A stretch of 64,000 bases of DNA, from the NCBI RefSeq assembly GCF_001953635.1, contig NZ_MEJH01000008.1, forward strand, positions 119,611-183,610, given 5' to 3'. This stretch comes from Alteromonas abrolhosensis (GTDB lineage: Bacteria > Pseudomonadota > Gammaproteobacteria > Enterobacterales > Alteromonadaceae). The stretch's first letter is position 1. Each line of letters starts with the position of its first letter. The notes below the pieces were generated by a model. It was not told the origin of the DNA. It worked only from the letters and a program-made list of their open reading frames with translations, and made no database searches. The translations under genes and the position numbers were made by a program. Below are positions 1 to 8,030 of this stretch, in pieces.

Positions 1-1068
1 GCAGTAAGCGGGAATTTAGACAAGTTAGCTAACCCAGAAACCTTTGGGCTGTTTATTAATTCAGAAGCCATCTTTGCTTATATGGCGGCCGTTGTTGGTG
101 TGGTTTACCTAATCCTTCAAGGCGGTGTTAAGGAAGGGATAGAAAAAGCGGCGAAGCTACTTATGCCCGCTCTTTTCGTAATGCTAATTGGCCTCGTTAT
201 CTTCGTTTTAACTCGCGAAAATGCGATGGCAGGCGTTGAGTTCTATATTGTTCCTGAGTTTTCAAAGATTACTGCCGAAGTGGTAAATGGCGCATTATCG
301 CAAGCCTTTTTCTCGTTATCACTGGGTATGGGGATTCTTATAACTTACGGAAGCTATATCGATAAGCGCGCAGACGTGCCAAGCGCTGCTAAGCTAGTGG
401 CGTTAACAGACACGGCAGTGGCGTTCACCGCAGGTTTGATGATTCTTCCTGCCATATTCTCTTTCAACCCAGAAATTAATCCTGACGATTTAAGCGAGTC
501 TTCAGTAGGTATGATTTTTACCTATCTACCTAGTATCTTCTTAGCATTACAAGATTCTATTGGGTATATGGGCGCATCGGTTGTTGCAAGCTTGTTCTTC
601 CTGCTTGTTTTCTTTGCGGCAATTACCTCGCTTGTGTCTATTTTCGAAGTACCCGTTGCGGCACTTATGGATGAAAAAGGCGTAAGCCGTAAATGGGCTC
701 TAGGTTCTTTGGGCAGCATTATGATTGTGCTGGCCATTCTTAGTGCGTTGTCGTTTGGTAAGGTCGAGATGCTTACATCGTTTATGCACTATGCTGGCGC
801 AGATAAGTCACTGTTCGATGTGATTTACGATGTGTTCTACGACACTATTTTGCCGTTGAACGGCCTGCTAATTTGCTTGTTTGTTATTCACCGTTGGAAG
901 AGCGCTAATTTCAATGCTTCTCTTGAAGAAGGTAGCAGCGGTTACAAAGGAAGCTGGTTCGAAAAGTATGTGGATATATCGCTGAAGACCTTTATTCCGC
1001 TTATTTTACTCGTGATCTTTGTAAACACGGTTGCGGTGAAATACTTCGGATTGAGCCTTTTCGGTTAG
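1..1068 (+). CDS. Sodium-dependent transporter (NSS/SNF family), C-terminal part
   Basis: The reading frame is open from base 1, so the gene starts upstream of the window; 355 codons remain. The product is an integral inner-membrane protein with many hydrophobic helices. Its segment AFFSLSLGMGILITYGSY, followed by a charged loop, is typical of the Na+-binding core of the neurotransmitter:sodium symporter family, and SLVSIFEVPVAALMDEKG fits the following helix. Such bacterial proteins import amino acids or related small solutes with Na+; the substrate cannot be read from sequence. The last internal Met at base 82 is not the real start. A terminator follows at 1114-1144. Confidence 0.9.
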   Translation, partial: AVSGNLDKLANPETFGLFINSEAIFAYMAAVVGVVYLILQGGVKEGIEKAAKLLMPALFVMLIGLVIFVLTRENAMAGVEFYIVPEFSKITAEVVNGALSQAFFSLSLGMGILITYGSYIDKRADVPSAAKLVALTDTAVAFTAGLMILPAIFSFNPEINPDDLSESSVGMIFTYLPSIFLALQDSIGYMGASVVASLFFLLVFFAAITSLVSIFEVPVAALMDEKGVSRKWALGSLGSIMIVLAILSALSFGKVEMLTSFMHYAGADKSLFDVIYDVFYDTILPLNGLLICLFVIHRWKSANFNASLEEGSSGYKGSWFEKYVDISLKTFIPLILLVIFVNTVAVKYFGLSLFG

Positions 1069-1113
1069 TAAGGTTTTACAAGAATTGACGTGAGCAAGTA
1101 ACGAGCTCAACTT

Positions 1114-1144
1114 AAAAACGGCAAACCCAAAGCTTGCCGTTTTT
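1114..1144. terminator. Intrinsic terminator after the NSS transporter
   Basis: Perfect stem AAAAACGGCAA / TTGCCGTTTTT around a 9-nt loop. It ends in a T-run on the plus strand and starts with an A-run, so it can serve both the transporter and the converging minus-strand gene. Confidence 0.85.
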
Positions 1145-1182
1145 GTTTGTGCAAGAGTATGTATTTTCACTAGGTGTAAAGC

Positions 1183-1995
1183 CTAAAACATGCGATAGGG
1201 GTCGCTATACTCTGGTGTAATATTTAGCCTTGCCCAGCTTTGTGTTGCGTCGATCACTTTGCCAGCAGGTTCTGCTTCAGTATCAGAAAAGTGTGGGGCA
1301 TCAATTTTCATAGCGTGGGCAGCATCTACATAATATTCGCCGCGTTTAGGGTGAGATAGGCTACATAAGTGTATAACGTCATTAAGCGGCAAGTCGCAAA
1401 TGATGGTAGTCAAAGCAGATACCACGTCACTCACATGTACAAGATTTATTCTTTTGTTTCCTGCATCCAACTGTCTTCCACTTAGGGAACGTGCGGGATG
1501 ACGGTCGGGGCCAACTAAACCAGCTAAACGAACTATGCTGACATCAATTTGGCCTCGTTTAGATAACAGATAGTTTTCAATAGTTACGTGGGCTTTCGCC
1601 GATGCGGTTTGTGGTTGCGTAGCGCTGTCTTCAGCGAGCACGTCGTTCGTTGTATCGCCATAAACTGAGGTGGTACTGATAAACACAATATGCGCGACAC
1701 TTGCAGTGATTGCAGCATCAATTAACCCAAGCATATTTTGAGTGAACACCGCCAAATCTGTGTTTCTTCGACCGGGGGGAATATTTAGCAGTAAGGTTGC
1801 GTTAGGCAGGTGACTGCACAGAATTGATGTATCGTCGCCTAGTGCATATTGAACCCCTTCAATTCCTTGTGCTTTCAACGTGAAGCATTTCTCTGGACTT
1901 CGACTGGTGCCAATAATATTGAGCTTTCCTGAAAGCGCGTTACCCACATAGCCAGCTAACCATCCGTAGCCACTCATTACTAAATTCTGATTCAT
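1183..1995 (-). CDS. SDR-like NAD(P)-dependent epimerase/reductase
   Basis: About 270 residues from the start MNQNLVMSGYGWLAG. The glycine-rich N-terminal loop (GYGWLAGYVG) and the later FISTTSVYGD segment are those of an extended short-chain dehydrogenase fold, close to the YeeZ/YbjT-like group; the Tyr of the YxxxK pair is not clearly placed, so catalysis is uncertain. The frame stays open up to an ATG at 2133, adding 46 residues before the nucleotide-binding strand. I prefer 1995 because the Rossmann strand then begins directly and AAGGG lies upstream. It converges on the NSS transporter. Substrate unknown. Confidence 0.72.
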   Translation of the reverse strand: MNQNLVMSGYGWLAGYVGNALSGKLNIIGTSRSPEKCFTLKAQGIEGVQYALGDDTSILCSHLPNATLLLNIPPGRRNTDLAVFTQNMLGLIDAAITASVAHIVFISTTSVYGDTTNDVLAEDSATQPQTASAKAHVTIENYLLSKRGQIDVSIVRLAGLVGPDRHPARSLSGRQLDAGNKRINLVHVSDVVSALTTIICDLPLNDVIHLCSLSHPKRGEYYVDAAHAMKIDAPHFSDTEAEPAGKVIDATQSWARLNITPEYSDPYRMF

Positions 1996-2299
1996 ACTTT
2001 GAATACCCTTTTGTTCAGGGCTTAAGAGTACATTAACTCGGGTAGTCTTGTCGTTAACAGTAACCTTCAAAGAAGGCATAGTTTGAACAGGATCAGGAAA
2101 TTCTGGTGGCTGAAAACGCGACGCTAAAGGCATGTTAATTCAAGCGGGGTTAAAGGCCAGCCTATTGCGGACAAAAACATTCTTGCGCAACAAAGCGTTC
2201 TTGTTCCAAAAAACATTGGCCGCGAATTTAGAAGAAGTTGGAGTATCACGAGCTTTAGATGAGAAAGCGTAGAGAAGACTCGCAACAGCTAAAGCATAA

Positions 2300-2330
2300 A
2301 TAAAAAGGCCGACTGCGGTACAGTCGGCTC
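2300..2330 (-). terminator. Intrinsic terminator of the YggN-like gene
   Basis: Stem GCCGACTG / CAGTCGGC with a 5-nt loop (2308-2328). Read on the minus strand it is followed by CTTTTTA, just downstream of the DUF2884 gene. Confidence 0.8.
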
Positions 2331-2367
2331 TTCAAAGGAATGGTGTAGAACTTTTTCGTTTCTAAAA

Positions 2368-3180
2368 TTACATCTTCATTTCTTTGTGATGGTCAATATC
2401 TAGAAGGTTTAAATCATCAAGCCCAGATATAGAAGCCTGCATTTTACCTTCGGCGTAATCAGCCTTTTTAAGCACTTCACACAAAGCATCGCCTTTCTCT
2501 TCTAGCGCAGCCGCTTGGCTTTCTAAACGATTCTCTAAATCTTCACCCCAGCGCTCCATCTTTTGTTCAAACTCAGACATATCGCCACCTTCCCACAGCA
2601 TTTGTGTGCCTACGGCAATAAGAATTCGTCCCATAGACTCGCTGATCAAAGACTCTAATTGCATTTCAAACTCTTGCTCCCAACTTTCGTCAAACCAACC
2701 TGGCTCGTCGAACTTGGTAGAATCAACGCGAATATTGCCCGCATCATCATAGAAAGAGGTGTTCAGCTTGGTTTCAAGTGAAGTAAACAACTCACGAAAG
2801 TCATCGCCCATTTGATCGCCGCCCAACAGTTCAGTAAACACTTCAGTAACCGCCACATTGGCTATTTGTAGGCCTTCACTGGCGATGTTAAGTGTCATAG
2901 GAATGGCAATATCAATGTTGTTATAGTATTCACTTACCCAACGCTGCTGGTCGCTGTCTAGCGAAACCGACTCACCGTTAATAGTCATATTGTGGTGTGA
3001 ATCAATCGTCATTACCGTACCGTTATTCATTTTTACGGTTAGGTCACCTTGGTAATACTGGATATGACCATCTAGCTCCATATCACAGCTGTTATTTTGA
3101 AAGCTTGTGTCATGCGCAAAGGCTTGGCCACTCATCAAAGCACTGGCAACGGCAACTGAAAGTAATAATTTGTTAGACAT
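2368..3180 (-). CDS. yggN: YggN-like DUF2884 periplasmic protein
   Basis: 270 residues with a clear Sec signal peptide (MSNKLLLSVAVASALMSGQAFA, cut after AFA). The mature protein opens with CDMELDGHIQYYQGDLTV and a beta-rich region, then a long acidic helical half, as in the DUF2884 family typified by E. coli YggN. No catalytic motif is visible and the role of the family is not established; location is periplasmic or envelope-associated. It is a single gene, with its own terminator downstream and a long upstream gap that should hold its promoter. Confidence 0.8.
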   Translation of the reverse strand: MSNKLLLSVAVASALMSGQAFAHDTSFQNNSCDMELDGHIQYYQGDLTVKMNNGTVMTIDSHHNMTINGESVSLDSDQQRWVSEYYNNIDIAIPMTLNIASEGLQIANVAVTEVFTELLGGDQMGDDFRELFTSLETKLNTSFYDDAGNIRVDSTKFDEPGWFDESWEQEFEMQLESLISESMGRILIAVGTQMLWEGGDMSEFEQKMERWGEDLENRLESQAAALEEKGDALCEVLKKADYAEGKMQASISGLDDLNLLDIDHHKEMKM

Positions 3181-3526
3181 TGTTCATTCCTTAATTTACG
3201 TGTGACGCGTCAGCGTTAGTGCACTGGGCATACTGCAATGCGCTGTACTGTCACTGTCAGATATAAGCTAGCAATACAAGCTGGTATAACGGAGATAGAG
3301 CAATGGTCTTGCCAATATTTAAATGCATTATTTTTCAATGATTTAAGCGGGCTTGTCGGTTTTCTTTAATTCGGTTAATTTCACTATTTAGTGAATTTGA
3401 TAATTAATTAGCAGATTTGACTAAGATCAATTAATACCAATAGCGGTACATTTAAGCCAATCCAAGCATGTTCAAATCTTATTTATTGGTGCATAATACC
3501 GCCAATATTTTTAAGGGGTTATCACA
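3181..3526. other. Divergent intergenic region with a small inverted repeat
   Basis: 346 bases separate two divergently transcribed genes and must hold both promoters. The right half is very AT-rich. A near-perfect palindrome TTCACTA-TT-TAGTGAA lies at 3380-3395 and could be an operator. No open frame of note and no RNA gene was recognised. Confidence 0.5.
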
Positions 3527-3718
3527 ATGGCTGATTGGATTAATGCAATTATGTTTGGTGTTGCGCTAATTGCCTTTACGCTAGGGCTAAGCAGCATCGT
3601 TATGGGCTTTATGACTGCTAAAGCAGGTGCTGAAGGTATGCAGGAAAAAATCGAGTACGGTTTTTTTGGCGTTACTGGTTTAGTGCTTTGCTTACTGATG
3701 GCCTACGCATTGGCTTAA
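3527..3718 (+). CDS. Small two-helix membrane protein
   Basis: 63 residues: a first hydrophobic helix (IMFGVALIAFTLGLSSIVMGF), a short charged loop (KAGAEGMQEKIEYG), and a second helix to the C-terminus. Start ATG is preceded by AAGGGG. It has its own promoter gap and a strong terminator, so it looks like a real single-gene unit. No family recognised and no function proposed. Confidence 0.7.
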   Translation: MADWINAIMFGVALIAFTLGLSSIVMGFMTAKAGAEGMQEKIEYGFFGVTGLVLCLLMAYALA

Positions 3719-3730
3719 GCGATAAGCATT

Positions 3731-3763
3731 AAAAAAACCGGCTATCACAGCCGGTTTTTTTTT
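3731..3763. terminator. Bidirectional intrinsic terminator
   Basis: AAACCGGCT / AGCCGGTTT stem with 5-nt loop, A-run before and a nine-T run after. It lies between the small membrane protein gene and the converging MscS-family gene and suits both. Confidence 0.9.
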
Positions 3764-3787
3764 CGTCTCGAAAACGTTTAGTTCGCT

Positions 3788-5194
3788 CTAGGCACCGTCT
3801 TTTTTGCGTTCAGACTCGCTCTTCTCTTTAAAATCGTCATGTTTATCATCGCTTGTATTTTCACTTCGGTGGTGTTCAGACATATCAGACGCCGCATCAC
3901 TGTTGTGTGTACTATTCGCGTTGTAGACGCTGTGTTCACGATAGGCGAGTAATGATAGATGCCCATCACGTTGGTAGGCACGTAAATCGAACAGATCTAA
4001 CATGGCCATAACGTGGTCGAAAATATCCGCCTGCACCTTTTCGTATCTCACCCATTCCTTTTGTGCACTGAAACAGTAAATTTCTAAAGGTAAACCAAGT
4101 TCATTTGGCGGTAGCTGCCTAACCATAAGCGTTAGTTCTTGGTTTATATCTGGGTGCTTACGCAAGTATGCCTCTAAATAGGCTCTAAACGTACCAATGT
4201 TGGTAAGGCGGCGACTGTTTAACAAGTCCGACTCATCGATGGAATAATCTCGGTGGTAGGCGCGAAGCTCATTTTTCTTCTTTTCAATATATTCGTTGAT
4301 ATAACGAATCTTCGAGAAGCGCTCTAGCATGTCGTTGTCGCAAAGTTTGATGGAGTGTACGTCAATATAAACTGCGCGTTTAATTCTGCGTCCACCTGAC
4401 TCCTGCATGCCGCGCCAGTTCTTAACCGCTTCGGTTGTAAGGCTGTAAGTCGGCAACGTAGAAATTGTTTTATCCCAATTCTGGACTTTAACGTTAGTTA
4501 AGCCAATCTCAAGTATTTCACCGTCTACTTCATACTTAGGCATGGCAATCCAATCGCCTGTATTGAACATACGGTTGGCGGCAATTTGAATACCAGCAAC
4601 AAAGCCTAAAATAGTGTCTCTGAATATGAGTAAGAGTACGGCTGCAAGTGCAGTTAGGCCAGACACAATAAGCAGCGGGCTTCTGTCTACAATTAAAGAA
4701 ATACTTAATAGAATGGTGACAATAGCAAATGCTAGCTTGGTAACCTGGATAAAGCCGGTGATAGGGGCGCGTTTAGCAAGCGCAGAGGCGTTGTACACAT
4801 CTTCCACTGTGCTTAGCATGGCGTATAAGGCAAGAAGGCCACTGTAAAGCATGTATAGCTGGGCGCTTTTTATCACCATGCCGTGCATCACAGCTTCGTC
4901 GCTAATAAGAATTGGCGTAGTAAGGTAAATAAATAGCGCTGGGAACAGGTGCATCAAACGGCGGAAAAAGCCATGCTGCTGTAGCGCGTTATCCCATAGA
5001 TTGTTTGATTTATAAACCCAGCGTGCAATTTGCGGGCGAACCAGCAGCCTTGCGATTATATAGATGACCGCAGATACAACCAGAATGCTGCTAAGTGCGA
5101 TAACATTATATAGCGGATCTTCAGTCGTAAGATTCGGGAAAATATCATTTACTAAGTGGATAAAGTTATCGCGTACTGAAGCACTGACTTCCAT
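3788..5194 (-). CDS. MscS-family mechanosensitive channel, YbdG type
   Basis: 468 residues. Several N-terminal membrane helices precede the pore helix and the MscS beta domain (AGIQIAANRMFNTGDWIAMP, then EILEIGLTNVKVQNWDKTIS and LPTYSLTTEAVKNW), the layout of E. coli YbdG/MscM. A long cytoplasmic region and a charged, His/Asp-rich tail follow. Such channels open on membrane tension and release solutes after hypo-osmotic shock. TTG at 5197 directly precedes ATG 5194; I choose the ATG, with GGAG upstream. It lies 3 bases after the stop of the acyltransferase gene, so it is probably co-transcribed with the two upstream genes. Confidence 0.88.
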   Translation of the reverse strand: MEVSASVRDNFIHLVNDIFPNLTTEDPLYNVIALSSILVVSAVIYIIARLLVRPQIARWVYKSNNLWDNALQQHGFFRRLMHLFPALFIYLTTPILISDEAVMHGMVIKSAQLYMLYSGLLALYAMLSTVEDVYNASALAKRAPITGFIQVTKLAFAIVTILLSISLIVDRSPLLIVSGLTALAAVLLLIFRDTILGFVAGIQIAANRMFNTGDWIAMPKYEVDGEILEIGLTNVKVQNWDKTISTLPTYSLTTEAVKNWRGMQESGGRRIKRAVYIDVHSIKLCDNDMLERFSKIRYINEYIEKKKNELRAYHRDYSIDESDLLNSRRLTNIGTFRAYLEAYLRKHPDINQELTLMVRQLPPNELGLPLEIYCFSAQKEWVRYEKVQADIFDHVMAMLDLFDLRAYQRDGHLSLLAYREHSVYNANSTHNSDAASDMSEHHRSENTSDDKHDDFKEKSESERKKDGA

Positions 5195-5197
5195 CAA

Positions 5198-6091
5198 TTA
5201 CAACTCCAACATTTTCTTTATTCGGTTATCTTTATTTTCCCATAAGCCGTTCAACCAATTCTGGAAATAAAGACGAAACTCAGACTCAGTGCGTTCTGAA
5301 TGCTGTTGTAGTTCAGGTACTGGCGTAACGTTCACATCGATCACGATTTTTTTCATCTGACCGCTTAACATGGCCATCATTGGATGGCGCTTGTTTTCTG
5401 GGTAAAGCAGTGAGATATCCAATACGTTAGTAAACAACTCGCCCATCGCTGATAAAGTAAAAGAAACGCCGCCCGCTTTCGGTGGAAGTAGGTTCTCGTA
5501 AGGACTTTGTCTTGATAGATGCTTCACTGTGGTAAATCGCGTTCCCTCAACAAAGTTGATCACTGTGGTTGGCACGGTTCTAAATTTTTCACAATACGCT
5601 TTTGTGGTTTCGAGATCCTTTCCTTTTTTCTCTGGGTGCTTTTCTAAATATGCGCGGGTATATCTATGCATGAACGGCATATCAAGTGCCCAAGCGCCTA
5701 GCCCTACAAATGGTAACCATATGAGTTCTTTCTTAAGGAAGAACTTGGGCGCTGGAATACGGTTAGTAGCGAATTCGATAAGCAGAATAATGTCGAGATA
5801 ACTTAAGTGATTGGCAATGATCAAATACCAACGATCTTTTGATAGTTCGCCGTGCACCGAACATTCAATATCTACGCGATTGAATAAGCGTATCAATAGA
5901 ACGCTGATTCTTCCGAAACTGAACATAAGTGCGTGCATCACTTTATTCCAGGCCGTTCTAACTTTGCCATTTGGCAAAACGAGTTTTACTAGTCCTAGTA
6001 AGATAATTAAGCCACCCCACAACGCAAGGTTGAGAATTTGCAGCGAAGTATGTAAAACAAAAATAAAAGGAGCGAGTACTGCGCGAATCAT
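5198..6091 (-). CDS. YihG-like 1-acyl-glycerol-3-phosphate acyltransferase family protein (second copy)
   Basis: 297 residues from MIRAVLAPF. Motif I of the PlsC/LPLAT family is present as NHLSYLD (HxxxxD) and motif III as FVEGTRF; an N-terminal membrane helix anchors it at the inner membrane. The family moves acyl chains onto lysophospholipids. The start ATG overlaps the stop of the upstream paralogue in an ATGA, which argues for translational coupling and against the longer open frame reaching 6160. The exact acyl acceptor is not predictable; E. coli YihG is the nearest recognised relative. Confidence 0.85.
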   Translation of the reverse strand: MIRAVLAPFIFVLHTSLQILNLALWGGLIILLGLVKLVLPNGKVRTAWNKVMHALMFSFGRISVLLIRLFNRVDIECSVHGELSKDRWYLIIANHLSYLDIILLIEFATNRIPAPKFFLKKELIWLPFVGLGAWALDMPFMHRYTRAYLEKHPEKKGKDLETTKAYCEKFRTVPTTVINFVEGTRFTTVKHLSRQSPYENLLPPKAGGVSFTLSAMGELFTNVLDISLLYPENKRHPMMAMLSGQMKKIVIDVNVTPVPELQQHSERTESEFRLYFQNWLNGLWENKDNRIKKMLEL

Positions 6092-7002
6092 AATGGTTTC
6101 TGTGTTGCGTTTAGTGAATCTAAAAGTTGATCTTTGGCATGCCAGCGTTCGTTTAACCACGTTTGAAAACGTGCTCGAACTTGAGGATCATCGAAGTAAT
6201 TGTCGTTAAAAATACCGTTTTCCATTATATCTTTAATTGGCATAACGTTAATATTCACACGAATGTCACGAACCTTGCCACTGACAAAGTCCCAGAACGA
6301 AGGGACACCGTTCGGGTAATCAATAGTGACATCAATAAGCTTATGTAAATGGTCACCCATTGCTGATAGCACGAATGCAATGCCGCCCGCTTTGGGCTTA
6401 AGTAAGTGAGTAAAAGGCGAAGCTTGTTTGTCGTGCTTGGCTTGCGTAAAGCGCGTGCCTTCAACAAAGTTCATAATGCTTACAGGCTTATTGCGAAATT
6501 TCTCACACGCTTTGCGCGTGGTTTCCATATCCTTTCCTTTTAAATGCGGGTTTTTCGCAAGAAATGATTTGGAATATCGGCGCATAAACGGAAAGTCGAG
6601 TGCCCACCAAGCAAGCCCTAAAATAGGAACGTAAATAAGCTCTTTTTTAAGGAAAAACTTTAAAAACGGAATTCTTCGATTAAAAACACGTTGAAGAACT
6701 AAGATGTCGACCCAAGATTGATGGTTAGCAACAACGAGATACCAATCATCTCGAGTGAGTTTTTCAAGCCCGTTCACTTGCCATTTTGTGCGCCCACTGA
6801 TGCGCTGGTTCAGGTTGTTTACACCGATCCATGCTGTAGCGCAGGCATCGAGTAAGTAAGAAATGAACCTTCGCCACGGCGTAATGGGTATAAGTTTAAA
6901 AATAGCCAAAATGAAAATAGGCGTTGACCACACTACCGTATTGACGAAATAGCAGATGACCGAAATAGTGCCAACAATATGATGCAACAGTGCTTTTACC
7001 AT
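6088..7002 (-). CDS. YihG-like acyltransferase (first copy)
   Basis: 304 residues with an N-terminal hydrophobic helix, NHQSWVD (HxxxxD catalytic motif) and FVEGTRF. It is plainly paralogous to the next gene: both share the FFLKKEL, KGKDxETTxxxCEKFR and PKAGG blocks. GAGGTAAG before the ATG is a good ribosome site. It is the first gene of an apparent three-gene unit (two acyltransferases, then an MscS channel), all membrane-linked. The two copies may differ in chain length or position preference; this is inference. Confidence 0.87.
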   Translation of the reverse strand: MVKALLHHIVGTISVICYFVNTVVWSTPIFILAIFKLIPITPWRRFISYLLDACATAWIGVNNLNQRISGRTKWQVNGLEKLTRDDWYLVVANHQSWVDILVLQRVFNRRIPFLKFFLKKELIYVPILGLAWWALDFPFMRRYSKSFLAKNPHLKGKDMETTRKACEKFRNKPVSIMNFVEGTRFTQAKHDKQASPFTHLLKPKAGGIAFVLSAMGDHLHKLIDVTIDYPNGVPSFWDFVSGKVRDIRVNINVMPIKDIMENGIFNDNYFDDPQVRARFQTWLNERWHAKDQLLDSLNATQKPL

Positions 7003-7115
7003 TGTACTTACCTCAAAAATTAGGCGCTTAGTGTAAACGAACTTGATCTAAAATCCGATAGAGCCTTTACTGATTCCACAATAAAGGTGCAAATTTACGA
7101 ATTTAAGGAGCTGAA

Positions 7116-7958
7116 ATGGAGCTTATTGGCGAAAATAGAGCATTTGGGGGGAGGCATTTACGCTACACCCATAAAGCAGAAACGACACAATGCGATATGA
7201 CTTTCGCAATTTTTCTTCCCCCTTTCGCCTCGAAAGAGAAGCCTGTACCTGTGCTTTACTGGTTGTCAGGGCTGACTTGTACCGATCAGAACTTCATGCA
7301 AAAAGCCGGTGCAATGAAGCTGGCCGCAGAACTTGGTATGGCGATTGTTGCGCCAGATACCTCACCTCGCGGTGAAAGTGTTCCAGACGACGAAGAAGGT
7401 TCTTATGATTTCGGACTTGGGGCTGGTTTCTATGTTGATGCTACACAGGCGCCGTGGGATAAGCACTACAAGATGTATAGCTACATTGTAAACGAATTGC
7501 CTGCACTTATTGAAAGCGAATTCCCCGTAACCAAAGAGCGTGCTATCAGTGGTCATTCCATGGGGGGACACGGTGCGTTAGTCATTGGTATGCGTAATCC
7601 GAACAAATTCGTATCGGTGTCGGCCTTTAGCCCTATTTCGAATCCTTCGGATTGTCCATGGGGCAAAAAGGCACTTGGCAGATATTTAGGAGATGATGAG
7701 GCATCGTGGAAGGATTACGATGCATCAGTGCTGCTGGCAAGCAAAAAGCACAGCGTGCCTCTGTTGGTAGAGCAGGGTACCAAAGACGAATTTTTGCACG
7801 AGCAATTGAAGCCCCAATCTCTGGTTCATGCTGCACAACAGTCAGATACGCAACTTACGCTGAATATGCATGAAGGTTATGATCACAGTTACTTCTTCAT
7901 CGCGTCATTTATTGAAGAGCATTTAGAGTTCCATGCTGGGCACATGGGTTTGATTTAA
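7116..7958 (+). CDS. fghA: S-formylglutathione hydrolase
   Basis: 280 residues, the usual length for this esterase-D family. The nucleophile elbow GHSMGGHGA places the catalytic Ser near residue 148; the conserved LSGLTCTDQNF and GYDHSYFF blocks are present, the latter carrying the catalytic His. It hydrolyses S-formylglutathione to formate and glutathione in cytosolic formaldehyde detoxification. AAGGAG precedes the ATG. The usual partner, the glutathione-dependent formaldehyde dehydrogenase gene, is not adjacent on either side in this window. A terminator follows immediately. Confidence 0.95.
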   Translation: MELIGENRAFGGRHLRYTHKAETTQCDMTFAIFLPPFASKEKPVPVLYWLSGLTCTDQNFMQKAGAMKLAAELGMAIVAPDTSPRGESVPDDEEGSYDFGLGAGFYVDATQAPWDKHYKMYSYIVNELPALIESEFPVTKERAISGHSMGGHGALVIGMRNPNKFVSVSAFSPISNPSDCPWGKKALGRYLGDDEASWKDYDASVLLASKKHSVPLLVEQGTKDEFLHEQLKPQSLVHAAQQSDTQLTLNMHEGYDHSYFFIASFIEEHLEFHAGHMGLI

Positions 7959-7973
7959 CTGTAAAAAGTAAAC

Positions 7974-8003
7974 AAAAAAAGCCGGAATCTTCCGGCTTTT
8001 TTT
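7974..8003. terminator. Bidirectional intrinsic terminator
   Basis: Perfect 14-bp stem AAAAAAAGCCGGAA / TTCCGGCTTTTTTT with a 2-nt loop centre, between the hydrolase gene and the converging EAL gene. Confidence 0.92.
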
Positions 8004-8030
8004 GTAGACTGGGTGAGCAACTATACTCAG

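Noticed and set aside
1996..2133. N-terminal extension of the SDR-like gene to ATG 2133
   Set aside because: The extra 46 residues precede the nucleotide-binding strand, look unlike the family, and a better-placed ATG with AAGGG exists at 1995.
6092..6160. Longer start for the second acyltransferase
   Set aside because: It would overlap the end of the upstream paralogue by 70 bases; the ATGA junction at 6088-6091 is the usual coupled form.
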